Below, piece after piece: positions 34,565 through 47,100 of a DNA stretch of 64,000 nt. The notes under the pieces are model-generated. The model searched no databases, had not been told where the DNA came from, and saw only the letters and a list, made by a program, of their open reading frames with translations. How positions within the stretch are numbered: the first letter of the stretch is position 1; each line of letters opens with the position of its first letter. Location: positions 7,115,993 to 7,179,992 of the forward strand of contig OZ025876.1 in assembly GCA_964019415.1 (NCBI GenBank). The letters are read 5' to 3'. Made by a program: the position numbers and the translations under genes. The stretch is from Ianthella basta (taxonomy: Eukaryota > Porifera > Demospongiae > Verongiida > Ianthellidae).

Positions 34565-34764
34565 NNNNNNNNNNNNNNNNNNNNNNNNNNNNNNNNNNNN
34601 NNNNNNNNNNNNNNNNNNNNNNNNNNNNNNNNNNNNNNNNNNNNNNNNNNNNNNNNNNNNNNNNNNNNNNNNNNNNNNNNNNNNNNNNNNNNNNNNNNNN
34701 NNNNNNNNNNNNNNNNNNNNNNNNNNNNNNNNNNNNNNNNNNNNNNNNNNNNNNNNNNNNNNNN
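34565..34764. other. Assembly gap, exactly 200 N
   Basis: A run of 200 N is a fixed-size scaffold join rather than a measured gap. The archaeal-type methyltransferase stops at its left edge and an animal-type gene starts at its right edge. Confidence 0.99.
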
Positions 34765-37700
34765 ATGGCAGACCAGCTGTATTCCTGCTCCGCCTGTTCA
34801 AAGCAGTTCTCCTCACGCTGGGGTCTTCTTCGACACCAGAAAAAGGAACATGGAGTGGAGAGTGAAGGAGGAGTGACATGTCAAGAAGAAAATTGCGACT
34901 TTTCTTGCCGCTATGTGAGACAACTGAGAAGCCATCTGTCTAAGGAGCACTCCATCAAAATGGACACTGAACTGAAGAATTTCAGAAGTGAAGAAGGTCT
35001 GTCACCTCATAATAGCAGCTGCGTAGATCAGGATTACAGCACACACACTGCCTGTACTCTTAGATCTGTTGTCCTCGGGTGCATGAGTGTGCACCTGCAT
35101 GCAAAAGAGGAAACAACCAAAGCACATGCATGATAATTAAAGCACATTGCGAACATTGCACTGACTTACTTACAGAGTTTACTGAGTGGAAGGCTGCTTA
35201 TGAGGCAGAACATGATGTAATGCTCGTGAAGGCCACTGGTGACAAAACCACAGATGGGTGCACCACCTCTTACTACCAGTGCAATAGATCAGGTCTGTTT
35301 CACCCAAAGGGGACAGGGCAGAGAAGGCTCAAAAGCCAGGGCTCCTCCAAAATTAACAGCCACTGCACAGCTGCAATCACACTGACAGTGAATCACACCA
35401 TTCAGTCAGTGAAAACAGAAGTGTGCCACACACACTATGCACATGAAACCAGGCTAGGCCACATTAGGTTAAGTGAAGAAGATAGGGTAAAAATAGCAGG
35501 CAAGTTAGCTCAAGGTGTAACATTTGACAAAATTCTAGATGACATACGCAGCTCAGTCAGTGATGACTTCAAAAGAATACACTTAATCCAAAGAAAGGAC
35601 ATCAACAACATAGAAAGTGCATTCAAGCTGGAGGGAGGTCAGAGGCACCATGATGATGCCGCCAGTGTTGCAGCATGGGTGGAGGAGATGAGGGGAATGG
35701 GAGAGGACAATGTTGTCCTCTCCTATAAACCTCAAGGTGCCAATGATGACACAACAGGACTGAAAAGAGACGACTTTCTCGTTGTCCTGCAGACTCCCAT
35801 CCAAGCTGAAATGTTCAAAAAATTTGCTGAGGGCGAAGTTGTTTGTATTGATGCAACACATGGCATTAATGCTTATGACTTTAAGCTAATTACACTGCTA
35901 GTTGTAGATGAGTATGGGGAGGGATTTCCAGTTGCCTGGTGCATCACTAACAAGGAGGATAGAGTTGTACTGATTGAGTTTTTGAGCTCTGTACGCACAA
36001 GGTGTGGGATGGTGCGCCCTCTGTGGTTCATGTCTGACATAGCCAAGCAATACTACCTTGCATGGGTAAGTGCATTTGACAACACACCAAGGAAGCTCCT
36101 CTGTACGTGGCATGTGGACAGGGCATGGAGGGGGGCCCTACAGCAGCAGGTCACGGGAGTGGTGAAGCAAGCTGCTGTTTATAGTAAACTCAGGGTTCTG
36201 TTGGAGGAGACGGACCAAGCCAAGTTCACCTCCCTCCTTGGCAAGGTAACTCTACTCCACAAGAATAACACAGTAAAATGCCATTCACTAATAAATGCAA
36301 CTGTACATTGCAAAACATCTCAAACAGTTCTACCAGCTCTGGTTAATGCTTCCACTAATCAAATTGGGACAATAATTTGTTTTGCATACAAGGTCCAGAG
36401 TGAGCTGATGTCTGATTGCCAGACACAGCCATTTGGAGAGTACTTCACAAAGCAGTATGGCGCAAGCACTGAGGAGTGGGCCAGCTGCCACCGTCTAGTG
36501 AGCAAAATAAACATTGTGCTATGATGTATTTAAGAACCTACACGACTCCTACCGACTTTACTTCTACATTACAATCAAGGGTGCAGGTATCAACACTAAC
36601 ATGTTCGTTGAGGCCTTCCACAACACGTTGAAGCAGGTGTATATGCGTGGGAGAGTCAACAGGCGTGTCGACAGGAGCCTGCATCTGCTACTGCGGCTGG
36701 CTCGGGACAAGGCATTTGACCGCCTAGTCAAGCTGGAGAAGGGGAAGACCACCAGCAGGCTTAGTGGCATCCATGCCCGACACAAAGCTAGCCTAGAGCT
36801 GTCAAGCGGGTTAGTGGCACATTATGGGCTACCTTTACTGTATTGCAATATTCTGTGCGCTTTAAATATACAGGTTGGTCTCAGTGACAGGAACCACAGC
36901 ATGGGCTGTGAAGTCTGCAGATGGTAGCCAGGAGTACACAGTCAGCCTGGAGCAGGAGCGGTGCACCCAGGACTGTGCCCTGGAGTGCACCCAGTGCAAC
37001 ATTTGTGTGCACATGTACTCCTTTGCCTGCTGTGACCACCTCATCCATGGCACCATCTGCAAGCACATCCACCTTGTGGCAAGGACTACATGAACAACAT
37101 CGGTGCAGCCTACTCCTCCCACACTTGCTGTGGAGGACAAAAAGATAATCCTGCAAGCAATCAGGCAACCATCTACCTCAACTCCCAGTCACCACCGCTT
37201 GCTGGCTAAGCTTAACAATCTGGAGACCCTCATCAGAGGGTGCACCAACGATGCCGCACTCTCAGCAGTAGAGAAGCACATCACTGCTGCAGCCTCTGTA
37301 CTAAAGGCTTTGACTTCAGAAGCTGGAGTGGGTGTGCTTCCGAAGACACAATCTGAACCAAGCAACAAAAAGCTGGCCATTCAGCGCTTCAAATCAACTA
37401 AGAAGAAGCGCAAGTCTGCAAAGGTGAGATACCTGAAGCCATTATTTGTGAAATGATATGCTGTTCTGTTCTATGTACATTTAAACCTGTAGTGTGCATA
37501 ATGTGCCCATTAATGTCCATACTTATGAAGGTGTGGCTAGCAAAGCCCTCTCGTGAGGAGAAGGCTGAGGTCATAGCCAACCTACTCTCAGACACTACAT
37601 CTGCACCTACAACCGCAGAAGACATCACACGTATGTTGGTGACATGTGAGCATATCAGCTATTAGCTACCATATTTACATCTTTCATATTGCATGTCTGT

Positions 37701-38333
37701 CAAACATGGCATTCATGCAGACATGCTGCAGTGGTTCATATAACCAGCTGTTGCACAACGAGTGACAGAAGGTGGTCCCCCAGCTTCAGCGAACGAAATC
37801 TATTCCACAGCTGAGTATTTACTGGACGAAGCAGTAGACGCAGATGTGAGACACTTGAGAAAGTGTTTCTCGGACGTGGCATGGGTTCTAGTCACATCTA
37901 TAAGTAAGCTAAAGAACTGACAATATACTATTAATTCACATACTGTACACATAATGCAAGCATTATTTCTGTCACAGTGTCAGAGCAACGGAGGCAGTGG
38001 CAGTGTGAAGCCTGTGTCACTGTCACGACACTGAAGAGCATGATTGCATGTGACTGGTGTGACAAGTGGTTTCACTGGTATGAAAATCACAATGCACATA
38101 CAGTAGGGCTGATTTGCACATAATACTGTAATAACACAAATATATTAAGAAATATGTTCACCTTATACCTCCTTTGTATGGGAATATGTAGGGACTGCGT
38201 GAATCTCACACAAGCACCAGAAGGAGATTGGGTGTGTGATCAGTGCTCAGCACCTCCTGCACAACTATCCATAGATGGGCCTCTGGATAATACAGTTCCA
38301 AGTGATGAAGGTGCTTTGGTGGTTATAGAGTAG
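34765..38333 (+). CDS. C2H2 - MULE transposase - SWIM - PHD protein
   Basis: Exons: 34765-34996, 35176-36497, 36580-36809, 36874-37423, 37531-37630, 37748-37903, 37978-38077 and 38192-38333; phases agree at all joins. Two C2H2-type fingers (CSACSKQF..H..H and CQEENCDF..H..H) come first. A MULE-type DDE domain follows (VCIDATHGINAYDFKL, PLWFMSDIAKQYYLAW, MFVEAFHNTLKQVY). Then come a SWIM finger (CNICVHMYS...CKHIH) and a PHD finger (CEAC, CDWCDKWFH, DCVNL, CDQC). MULE plus SWIM is normal for Mutator-like transposases; the PHD end suggests chromatin targeting. An in-frame TGA at 37091-37093 breaks exon 4 unless a 33-nt GT..AG intron (37076-37108) is spliced. The start coincides with the contig edge, so upstream sequence may be missing. 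It could be an active element or a domesticated host gene. Confidence 0.78.
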
Positions 38334-38822
38334 TTAAAATAATATTATGCCTTCTGAAAAACTTCATGCATTTGTGCTACACTTGCACAATGCCCACAGT
38401 TATCGCTGAACGCAAGAGGTCAAGTGCCCATCCTGATGCTGCCACGCTGACGAAGAAGGGCAAGCTTTCAGCACTATGCAGTGTAGACTACACTGTGCCC
38501 TGTGACTGTAAGCTGACACACTTGTCGTATGTAATTAAAACCTACATATGTACAAAACAAATTTCACATTGGAATTCAAATACACCGGCAGCCGAGTCGA
38601 ACAGAAGCTGTCAGTCTTCCTCGAGGTGAAGCGCGCAATGGTTTTCGGCAGTGGAAACATGTGTAGCTGCAGTACGCATGACCACCAGAACTCTGTAAAC
38701 CGGTTAATTGGGATCTATCTCTTAGGATACTTGCCTAATGCGCTTACTTTGTACGTGACAGGCCTTCCGTACAGCTAGCTGTATCTCCTCAATGAAAGTT
38801 TTCCCAGACATCTCCTTCAGCG
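38334..38822. other. No gene recognised
   Basis: 3' flank of the MULE-type gene. No terminal inverted repeat of that element could be identified here. Confidence 0.4.
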
Positions 38823-39360
38823 TACCGTATTCGCTCCATTAGACGCCGCGGCTACTATTTATTTTGCTAGGCAATTTGGTGCGGCGTCTATTGGAGAGCG
38901 GCTACTAATAGAGAGCGGCGTTTATTAAATTCAGTGGGCATTGGTGGGTGACTCAGTCGGTGAAGTCTTTTGTGAAGTAGGGGCTTTGAGAAAAGCCGTT
39001 TCAGAATATCAGCATATAGTTAAGATGATTTGGTTTGGTTTTGAAGCAATTTTTTCAGCCTCTTGATCAGCCGTCGCTTTCCTACGAAGCGGTACATGCA
39101 CGGCACCTCCAATCCATTTCCTCGTTTTCTTCTGCCAGTGACTTCACATGTTGATCTCCCTCTGTGCCTTAGAAAAAACCTTTTGCTTGTATTGCTATCT
39201 CTGCTATTGCCGTCGAGCGATCCCAAGGTTGTCTACTCGAATACTAGCCGCGGCTACTAATAGAGAGCGGCTACTATTTCTTTCAGCACATCCGAAGGTG
39301 CGGCTACTATTAGAGAGCGGCCACTAATAGAGAGCGGCGTTTAATAGAGCAAATACGGTA
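38823..39360. mobile_element. MITE with 27-bp terminal inverted repeats
   Basis: The ends read TACCGTATTCGCTC...GACGCCGC and, inverted, TACCGTATTTGCTC...AACGCCGC. The inner sequence has several GGCTACTAATAGAGAGCGGC repeats near both ends. 538 bp, no coding capacity. TA may be the target. Confidence 0.75.
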
Positions 39361-40428
39361 TATCACTACAAGGTAATGCGTTCCGTGTTGCAATTGTCCG
39401 CTTTCTTGTACGATTTTATTTCGATGTATCAAATGCAGTTATTTAAACACGCAAAGTTAGCTAGCTAGCTAGCCGCTAGCCAACTAGCATTGGGGGCATC
39501 GAACATGGAGCGGCTTTCCACATCACACTGAAACAGCAGCTTGCAAGCCATTGTAGAGCAGTGGTATGATGCTGTTCTTTTTTTCAGAGGCAAGGGCTAA
39601 GAATATTGTAATTGCTACGTACTGTATGTACTTTTAAATCATATCCATTGCCGAAAACCGTTGCGAGCCTCGCCTCGAGGCAGACTGACATCTTTCATTC
39701 GACTGTCTTCGTGCCAACTTGGCACAATTAGCGTTCCATTGTAATGATTGAGTGGTTGTTATACTAGCTAGCTGTGCTGTACCTTAAGCCTTTGTTCGAA
39801 CGCGTGAACGAAGCCTGGCGACCTGTGTGGGATCTGCTTTCTCTTTGATATCGATTCTTCCAGCTGAATAGCTATAGGAATGCACACAAGAACAAAATCG
39901 AAAGGATTCTACAGAGCTGCCGTGCAAGCTCATTGGGCAGTCATGTCGCGCCAAAATGCCACGCAAACCGTAATACGTAGATAAGACCGTCATCTTAGAA
40001 ACATTCTGCTGCATACAGAAAAAATCGTACAGTCCCACATACAGCAAGAAAACAAAGTTAAGACATTGTTCTGTTCTTCCGTCACTCCTGTTTTCGCTGC
40101 AAAACTTCTGTTTCTTTACTGTCTGCACTTGAAAAGGGGTTAAAATATACACGGTCGCTACCTGTGTGGTGAAGGATCGATGGCGTAATGCCCAAAACTC
40201 CAACTTCCATTTCAAACTAAAGGTTACGTGAAAAACAGCTGTGGGCCCGCCATGGCTGTTCACTACAGGAAATTGTGCAACCTTTGCAACAAAAGAAGTG
40301 GTTTCACTCACGTGCATCCCCACAAAGGGATATACACTAGCGCTACTACTTCACCTGTTTGGAGGGATTTCATTGGTGAACGTGATCAACCACTTTTCGG
40401 TTTGCAATGCAAAGATTCCACAATCTCC
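39361..40428. other. No gene recognised
   Basis: A GCTAGCTAGCTAGC stretch lies at about 39463. A 179-codon open frame on the minus strand (39784-40323) lacks family motifs, and I do not call it a gene. Confidence 0.4.
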
Positions 40429-40555
40429 TGTAGTCTAGTCTGGCGCGCTAGCCCCTACTTCCGGCCCCCAATTGTGCGTGGGCAGGGAAGTCCTTCCCTA
40501 GGCCCTGCCCACGTGCAATCAGGGGCCGGAAGTAGGGGCTAGCACACCAGACTAC
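40429..40555. mobile_element. Foldback hairpin, arms about 55 bp
   Basis: GTAGTCTAGTCTGG, then GCTAGCCCCTACTTCCGGCC, are answered by GGCCGGAAGTAGGGGCTAGC, then CCAGACTAC. The loop is short. It resembles the hairpin at 41331-41440 in its outer sequence (GTAGT...AGTCTGG), so both may be one family. Confidence 0.7.
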
Positions 40556-41330
40556 CTGTAGTCTGGCCAGGGGCCGGGGGTCGGTCAAGGTCACGTGTGT
40601 CCGCAAAATGGCCAACACGGCTGCTCTTTATTGTGTATTTTACCTATACTAGCTAAGAGCAGACATATTTCGAGAAACACGTTGCATCGCTTGTTTCTTT
40701 GCTTTCTTTGCTTACAGTTGGACAAGGGCTATCAGAAAATGGACCCTTCCCCACCCTTCCCCAGCATCTAGGTAGGTTTTGCGAGCATTTTCCAACACCG
40801 GTGTACGAGTGTTCGCTGTTGCTGGCTACGAGGCAGATGGAGCCTAATCTGGAGCACTGAGCAAGTGCTCCTGTGGAAGTGACTCCTTAGAAGCTGGTAG
40901 CAAGTCCTCATTGATCACTTCAGAACTGCAAGACTGATAGGTTGACTGCTTCTGCAATGGGAGTGCAATCGGCAGCCACGTCCTTGCAATTGTCTTGGTT
41001 CTGTACACGATTTGTCACATTCGATAGCAGGGATGCTAGAAATGGCTTAAGCGTGCTGGCAAACCTCAAGAAACGCTGTGATAACTTGCAAAACTAAATC
41101 GTGAAAGCGGTCAGACAATTAAGCCCAATCCACCGTATGGCTCCTTGGCTACGTACGTACGGGTCATACCAGGGGTGCGAATGCAGTACAAGGCCGTGCC
41201 ATGGCTCAGAGTATGCACATTCAGCCTTGGAGCACAGTCAGCTAACATATGGAGATGCAATTGGAATGTCAGGAATGCAATTATTGAGGTGCTGGTATTG
41301 CGCAATCCCAGGACCTTGTCCGACCCCCCC
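40556..41330. other. No gene recognised
   Basis: Lies 5' of the pogo remnant. I looked for its N-terminal helix-turn-helix and did not find it. Confidence 0.4.
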
Positions 41331-41440
41331 TGTAGTTCGGCTAGTCTCCCAGCCCCACTTCCGCCCGCCATTTTCATTTAGGCACCTCGCCTAAATGAAA
41401 ATGGCGGGCGGAAGTGGGGCTGGGGTACGAAACTATAGTC
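41331..41440. mobile_element. Foldback hairpin, arms about 48 bp
   Basis: Arms contain CAGCCCCACTTCCGCCCGCC, then ATTTTCATTTAGGC, and their inverse around the CACCTC loop. It abuts the start of the readable pogo transposase and may have replaced or cut its 5' part. Confidence 0.7.
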
Positions 41441-41449
41441 TGGCCTGCT

Positions 41450-42506
41450 AGACCATCCCTTAAGCGCCCGGTCAATGCCCGCAATCCTGATTGTGATGTT
41501 GAACTGACAAAAGGGTGGTGGGACAGATTCTGTCAACGGCTTCCAGAGATCTCACTCAGACATGCTGAGCCCCTCTATTATGCCCAAGCGATCGCAGGTC
41601 ATTGAAGCTTACTTCAATTTGCTTGAAAAGACCATCACAGAATATGGCTTGGCCCATTGACCGGGGCAAGTCTTTAATTGTGACGAAACAGGGATGCCCC
41701 TAACACAAAAGCCACCTAGAGTGGTTACAAGTGTAGGCCAGAAGCATCCATACACCATAACATCAGGTGACAAATCGCAGATCACTGTGATGGCCTGTGG
41801 GTACAGCATACTACCTATGGTCATTTTCGACCGGAAACACCTTCAGATGGAAATGACCATGGGAGAAGTTCTGGAAACCTTCTATGGTTTATCTGACAGC
41901 TGATAGATGAATGCTGACTTGTTTCATGAGTGGTTCAGTACCCACTTCCTGGGGCATGCACCATACAGTCGGCCACTTCTCCTTCTCTTAGATGGCCACT
42001 CATCTCATTACAACCTAAATACCATATCTATGGCTGCAGAAGAGGAAATCATCCTCTTCTGCTTACCTCCACGCACCACTCATGTTCTCCAGCCCTTGGA
42101 CAATGGCATATTCTCTTCATTAAAGGAGCACTGGATGCAAGGGTGCCATCAGTTTTATACCAGTAACCCTGGACAGATTGTGACGCGGAGAAACTTCATG
42201 AGCATATTCCAACCAGCTTGGATACAGGGGATGGCCATGTCTAACATCATTGGATGCTTCTGCACCGCAGGAGTTTATCTGACTGACCGCAGAGTTGTAC
42301 TGTCACAACTTGGGCTGAAGGCTGCTGGAAGTCCTCCATCACCCACACCCACACCATTCGTATCTTTCCTCACACCATGGAGGAATAGATCTGCACACTA
42401 CACGCCAGCTGATTCACCTTCAAGTACTCCATTCTCACAGGGTGAGATGGAGTACTTTCAGGCGTGCCTGAAGAATCTACAGATGCCCGATTTGCACTGT
42501 GGCTAC
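41450..42506 (+). pseudogene. pogo/Tigger-like transposase, left part, decayed
   Basis: Readable pieces include CDVELTKGWWDRFCQRLPEI (CENPB-type DNA-binding region end), VFNCDETGMPL (first catalytic Asp), LLLLLDGHSSHY (second) and LPPRTTHVLQPLDNGIF (third). These are the DDD core of pogo-like Tc1/mariner transposases. The frame shifts near 41580, has a TGA near 41658, and shows tandem TGA-TAG at about 41901-41906. A further frame change near 42450 precedes the CACTA insertion. The N-terminal HTH is absent. It continues at 57602 on the far side of the inserted element. Confidence 0.75.
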
Positions 42507-42720
42507 CACTAGGAAAAATACAAAATTTCCTGACCGGATGTGCTTCAGGAAATGTCCAGGAAATGTATTGCAGAGATTTCCTGCACATTTCCTGAACATT
42601 TTCGGAAGCAGAACATGTGGGCGGTCAGATACATTTCCTGTTACTCCAGGAAATTCCATGTATACTGTACATTTCCTGCACATTTCAGGGACCACGTGCG
42701 GAGGTACAGCAGACAGAACT
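42507..42720. repeat. Left subterminal repeats of CACTA element
   Basis: At least seven copies of CATTTCCTG/CAGGAAATG in both orientations, including AGGAAATTCCA. In plant CACTA elements such repeats bind the accessory protein; here that role is inference. Confidence 0.8.
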
Positions 42721-42929
42721 TTTCCTCACTTAGCTAGCCAACATTTCTTCGTTGTTTGATAGTTAGAACCTTGGAAACAGATGCAGAAGGACCCTGAAGG
42801 TCAGTGATATGTATCTTTGTGTATTAGTTAGTCCTAAGGACAAGTCGGCCCTGTAATCTGTTCCCCAGTTCGTTACATGTGTGTGTGCGTAGCTACGTAC
42901 CTGTTTGCACCTCTGAACGCTTTAATCTA

Positions 42930-43975
42930 CCCTATATGTGCAGTGTGTGTACCTCAGCGCGTTCCCTCTGTGTGTGTTGTGTGTGTACCTCAGCGCGTTC
43001 CCTCTGTGTGTGTTGTGTGTGTACCTCAGCGTGTTCCCTCTCAGTCTGTGTGTGCTGTGTGTGTACCTCAGCGCATTCCCTCTCAGTCTGTGTGTGCTGC
43101 GTGTGTACCTCAGTGAGTTCCCTCTGTGTGTGCCGTGTGTCTACCTCAGCACGTTCCCTCCCAGTCTGTGTGTGCTGTGTGTGTACCTAAATGCGTTCCC
43201 TCTCAGTCTGTGTGTGCCGTGTGTGTACCTCAGTGCGTTCCCTCCATGTATGCCATGTGTCTACCTCACTGCGTTCCATCCGTGTGTGCTGTGTGTGTAC
43301 CTCAGTGTGTCCCTTTGTGTGTGCCATGTGTGTACCTCAGTGCGTTCCCTCTGTTTGTGTCATGTGTGTACCTCAGCACATTCTCTCTCAGTCTGTGTGC
43401 CGTGTGTGTACCTCAGTGAGTTTCCTCTGTGTGTGCCGTGTGTGTACCTCAGCGCATTCCCTCTCAGTCTGTGTGTGCTGCGTGTGTACCTCAGTGAGAT
43501 CCCTATGTGTGTGCCGTGTGTCTACCTCACTGCGTTCCATCCGTGTGTGCTGTGTGTGTACCTCAGTGCGTTCCCTCTCTCTGTGTACCTCAGTGCGTTC
43601 CCTCTGTGTATGTGTGCCGTGTGTGTACCTCAGTATGTTCCCTCTGCTTGTTCCATCCGTGTGTGCTGTGTGTGTACCTCAGTGCGTTCCTTCTATGTGT
43701 ACCTCAGTGCGTTCCCTCTGTGTATGTGTGCCGTGTGTGTACCTCAGTATGTTCCCTCTGCTTGTTTCATCCGTGTGTGCTGTGTGTGTACCTCAGTGCG
43801 TTCCTTCTGTGTGTACCTCAGTGCGTTCCCTCTGTGTATGTGTGCCGTGTGTGTACCTCAGTATGTTCCCTCTGTTTGTGTCATGTGTGTACCTCAGCGC
43901 ATTCCCTCTCAGTCTGTGTGTGCCGTGTGTATACCTCAGTGCGTTCCTTTTGTATGTGCCGTGTGTGACCTGTCT
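42930..43975. repeat. Minisatellite, units of roughly 36-66 bp
   Basis: More than 20 units of GTGTGTACCTCAGTGCGTTC followed by CCTCTCAGTCTGTGTGTG in variable lengths. Unit lengths are mostly multiples of three, so long stop-free frames exist in all three plus frames (up to 377 codons, CVYLSAFPL repeats). I regard it as non-coding. Confidence 0.9.
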
Positions 43976-44189
43976 TGTATGCTCCCAACTACACCAGGTG
44001 GGTTCTGTGCCAGCAAGGAACTCCCCATAGTCTTCAAACCAACGTGTACACAATGTATATTTTATGGATGAGCAATCCTTGGGTTGAGAGTACACTGCAC
44101 TGATATGAGTCCCCCAATAGGGCGAAACAGCCACATTTAGTGTGGCTGTCTGCAGTTCTCTCTAATTAGGTGATTGTGATTCTGATTGT

Positions 44190-47100
44190 GTCTGTGTATG
44201 AAACTACACGAGCACATTCGGCTGATCATGACAGACCCTATGGCATGCTCCGCGTGTCAGTGCCATGCATGGCATGTGCAATACACAATTCATGCATGTG
44301 GTTGTTGGCCAGGCAGGCCAGGAGGTGCGTCTCATATGGGTGCATCATGCATGTGAAATGAAAGGCAATGGCACGTGATACGGGCTTTTGCCACACAATT
44401 GTGTCAAATTAGGGTTTGTGCTCAACTGCAGCAAAGGTGCAGTGTAGTGCATGCAGAATCACAAAGCCTTGACACACTCAATCCAGAAACGCAAACATTG
44501 TGCAATGCCCATAAAACTGGTATCAAATGGAAGCACTCATTGTGCAGAATGCAAACACGCCAACTGCCACGTGATACATGCAAGCACGCTGATGTAAGAG
44601 GGCGTATAATATCTGTGTGGAATCTGCGGAGAGCCATATCACGAGAACGGCAAAGGTCACGGCCATGAAATTACACGAGCACATTCGGCTGATTGTAACA
44701 CACCCTATGGCATGCTCAGCGTGTCAGTGCCATGCATGGCATGTGCAATACACAATTCATGCATGTACTTGTCGGCCATTTTGCGGGTGAAGTCAAACGT
44801 GCGTGAGGAGGTGCGTCTCATATGGGTGCATCATGCATGTGAAATGAAAGGCAATGGCACGTGATACGGGCTTTTGCCACACAATTGTGTCAAATTAGGG
44901 TTTGTGCTCTACTGCAGCAAAGGTGCAGTGTAGGGCATGCCAAATCACAAAGCCTTGACACACTCAATCCAGAAACGCAAACATTGTGCAATGCCTATAA
45001 AACTGGTATCAAATGGAAGCGCTCATTGTGCAGAATGCAAACACGCCAACTGCCACGTGATACATGCAAGCACGCTGATGTAAGAGGGCGTATAATATCT
45101 GTGTGGAATCTGCGGAGAGCCATATCACGAGAACGGCAAAGGTCACGGTCATGAAACTACAGGAGCACATTCGGCTGATCATGACGGACCCTATGGCATG
45201 CTTCACGTGTCAGTGCCATGCATGGCATGTGCAATACACAATTCATGCATGTACTTGTCGGCCATTTTGCGGGTGGAGTCAAAAGTGCGTGAGGAGGTGC
45301 GTCTCATATGCATGGGTGCATCATGCATGTAAAATGAAAGGCAATGGCACGTGATATGGGCTTTTGCCACACAATTGCGTCAAATTAGGGTTTGTGCTCT
45401 ACTGCAGCAAAGGTGCAGTGTAGGGCATGCCAAATCACAAAGCCTTGACACACTCAATCGTGAAACGCAAACATTGCGCAATGCCCATAACACTAATATC
45501 AAATGGAAGCACTCATTGTGCAGAATGCAAACATGCCAACTGCCACGTGATACATGCAAGCACGCTGATGTAAGAGGCCGTTTAATATCTGTGTGGAATC
45601 TGCGGAGAGTCATACCATGAGAACGGCAAAGGTCACAGTCATGAAACTACACGAGCACATTCGTCTGATTGTGATGGACCCTATGGTATGCTTCACGTGT
45701 CGGTGCCATGCATGGCATGTGCAATACACAATTCATGCATGTACTTGTCAGCCATTTTGCGGGTGGAGTCAAAAGTGCGTAAGGAGGTGCATCTCATATG
45801 GGTGCATCATGCATGTGAAATGAAAGGCAATGGCATGTGATATGGGCTTTTGCCACACAATTATGTCAAAATAGGGTTTGTGCTCTACTGCAGCAGAGGT
45901 GCAGTGTAAGGCATGCCAAATCACAAAGCCTTGACACACTCAATCGTGAAACGCAAACATTGTGCAATGCCCATAAAACTGGTATCAAATGGAAGCGCTC
46001 ATTGTGCAGAATGCAAACACGCCAACTGCCACGTGATACATGCAAGCACGCTGATGTAAGAGGCTGTTTAATATCTGTGTGGAATCTGCGGAGAGCCATA
46101 TCATGAGAACGGCAAAGGTCACGGTCATGAAACTACAGGAGCACATTCGGTTGATTGTGATGGACCCTATGGTATGCTTCACGTGTCAGTGCCATGCATG
46201 GCATGTGCAATACACAATTCATGCATGTACTTGTCGGCCATTTTGCGAGTGGAGTCAAAAGTGCGTGAGGAGGTGTGTCTCATATGCATGGGTGCATCAT
46301 GCATGTGAAATGAAAGGCAATGGCATGTGATATGGGCTTTTGCCACACAATTGTGTCAAATTATAGGGTTTGTGCTCTACTGCAGCAAAGGTGCAGTGTA
46401 GGGCATGCCAAAGCACAAAGCCTTGACACACTCAATCCAGAAACGCAAACATTGTGCAATGCCCATAAAACTGGTATCAAATGGAAGCGCTCATTGTGCA
46501 GAATGCAAACACGCCAACTGCCACGTGATACATGCAAGCACGCTGATGTAAGAGGCCGTTTAATATCTGTGTGGAATCTGCGGAGAGCCATATCACGAGA
46601 ACGGCAAAGGTCACGGTCATGAAACTACACGGGCACATTCGGCTGATTGTGACACACCCTATGGCATGCTTCACGTGTCAGTGCCATGCATGGCATGTGC
46701 AATACACAATTCATGCATGCACTTGTCGGCCATTTTGTGGGTGGAGTCAAAAGTGTGTGAGGAGGTGCGTCTCATATGGGTGCATCATGCATGTGAAATG
46801 AAAGGCAATGGCACGTGATATGGGCTTTTGCCACACAATTGTGTCAAAATAGGGTTTGTGCTCAACTGCAGCAAAGGTGCAGTGTAGGGCATGCCAAATC
46901 TCAAAGCCTTGACACACTCAATCGTGAAACGCAAACATTGTGCAATGCCCATAAAACTGGTATCAAATGGAAGCGCTCATTATGCAGAATGCAAACGCCA
47001 ACTGCCACGTGATACATGCAAGCACGCTGATGTAAGAGGTCATTTAATATCTGTGTGGAATCTGCGGAGAGCCATATCACGAGAACGGCAAAGGTCACGG

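Noticed and set aside
39784-40323. 179-codon minus-strand open frame
   Set aside because: No motif, no splice context, composition like the non-coding flanks.
42877-44071. 377-codon Cys/Tyr/Leu-rich protein
   Set aside because: Minisatellite open in all forward frames; no start context or splice support.
44375-46622. Repeated 90-100-codon genes in the 486-bp satellite
   Set aside because: Identical spacing shows they are satellite copies; both strands are open and no domain is visible.
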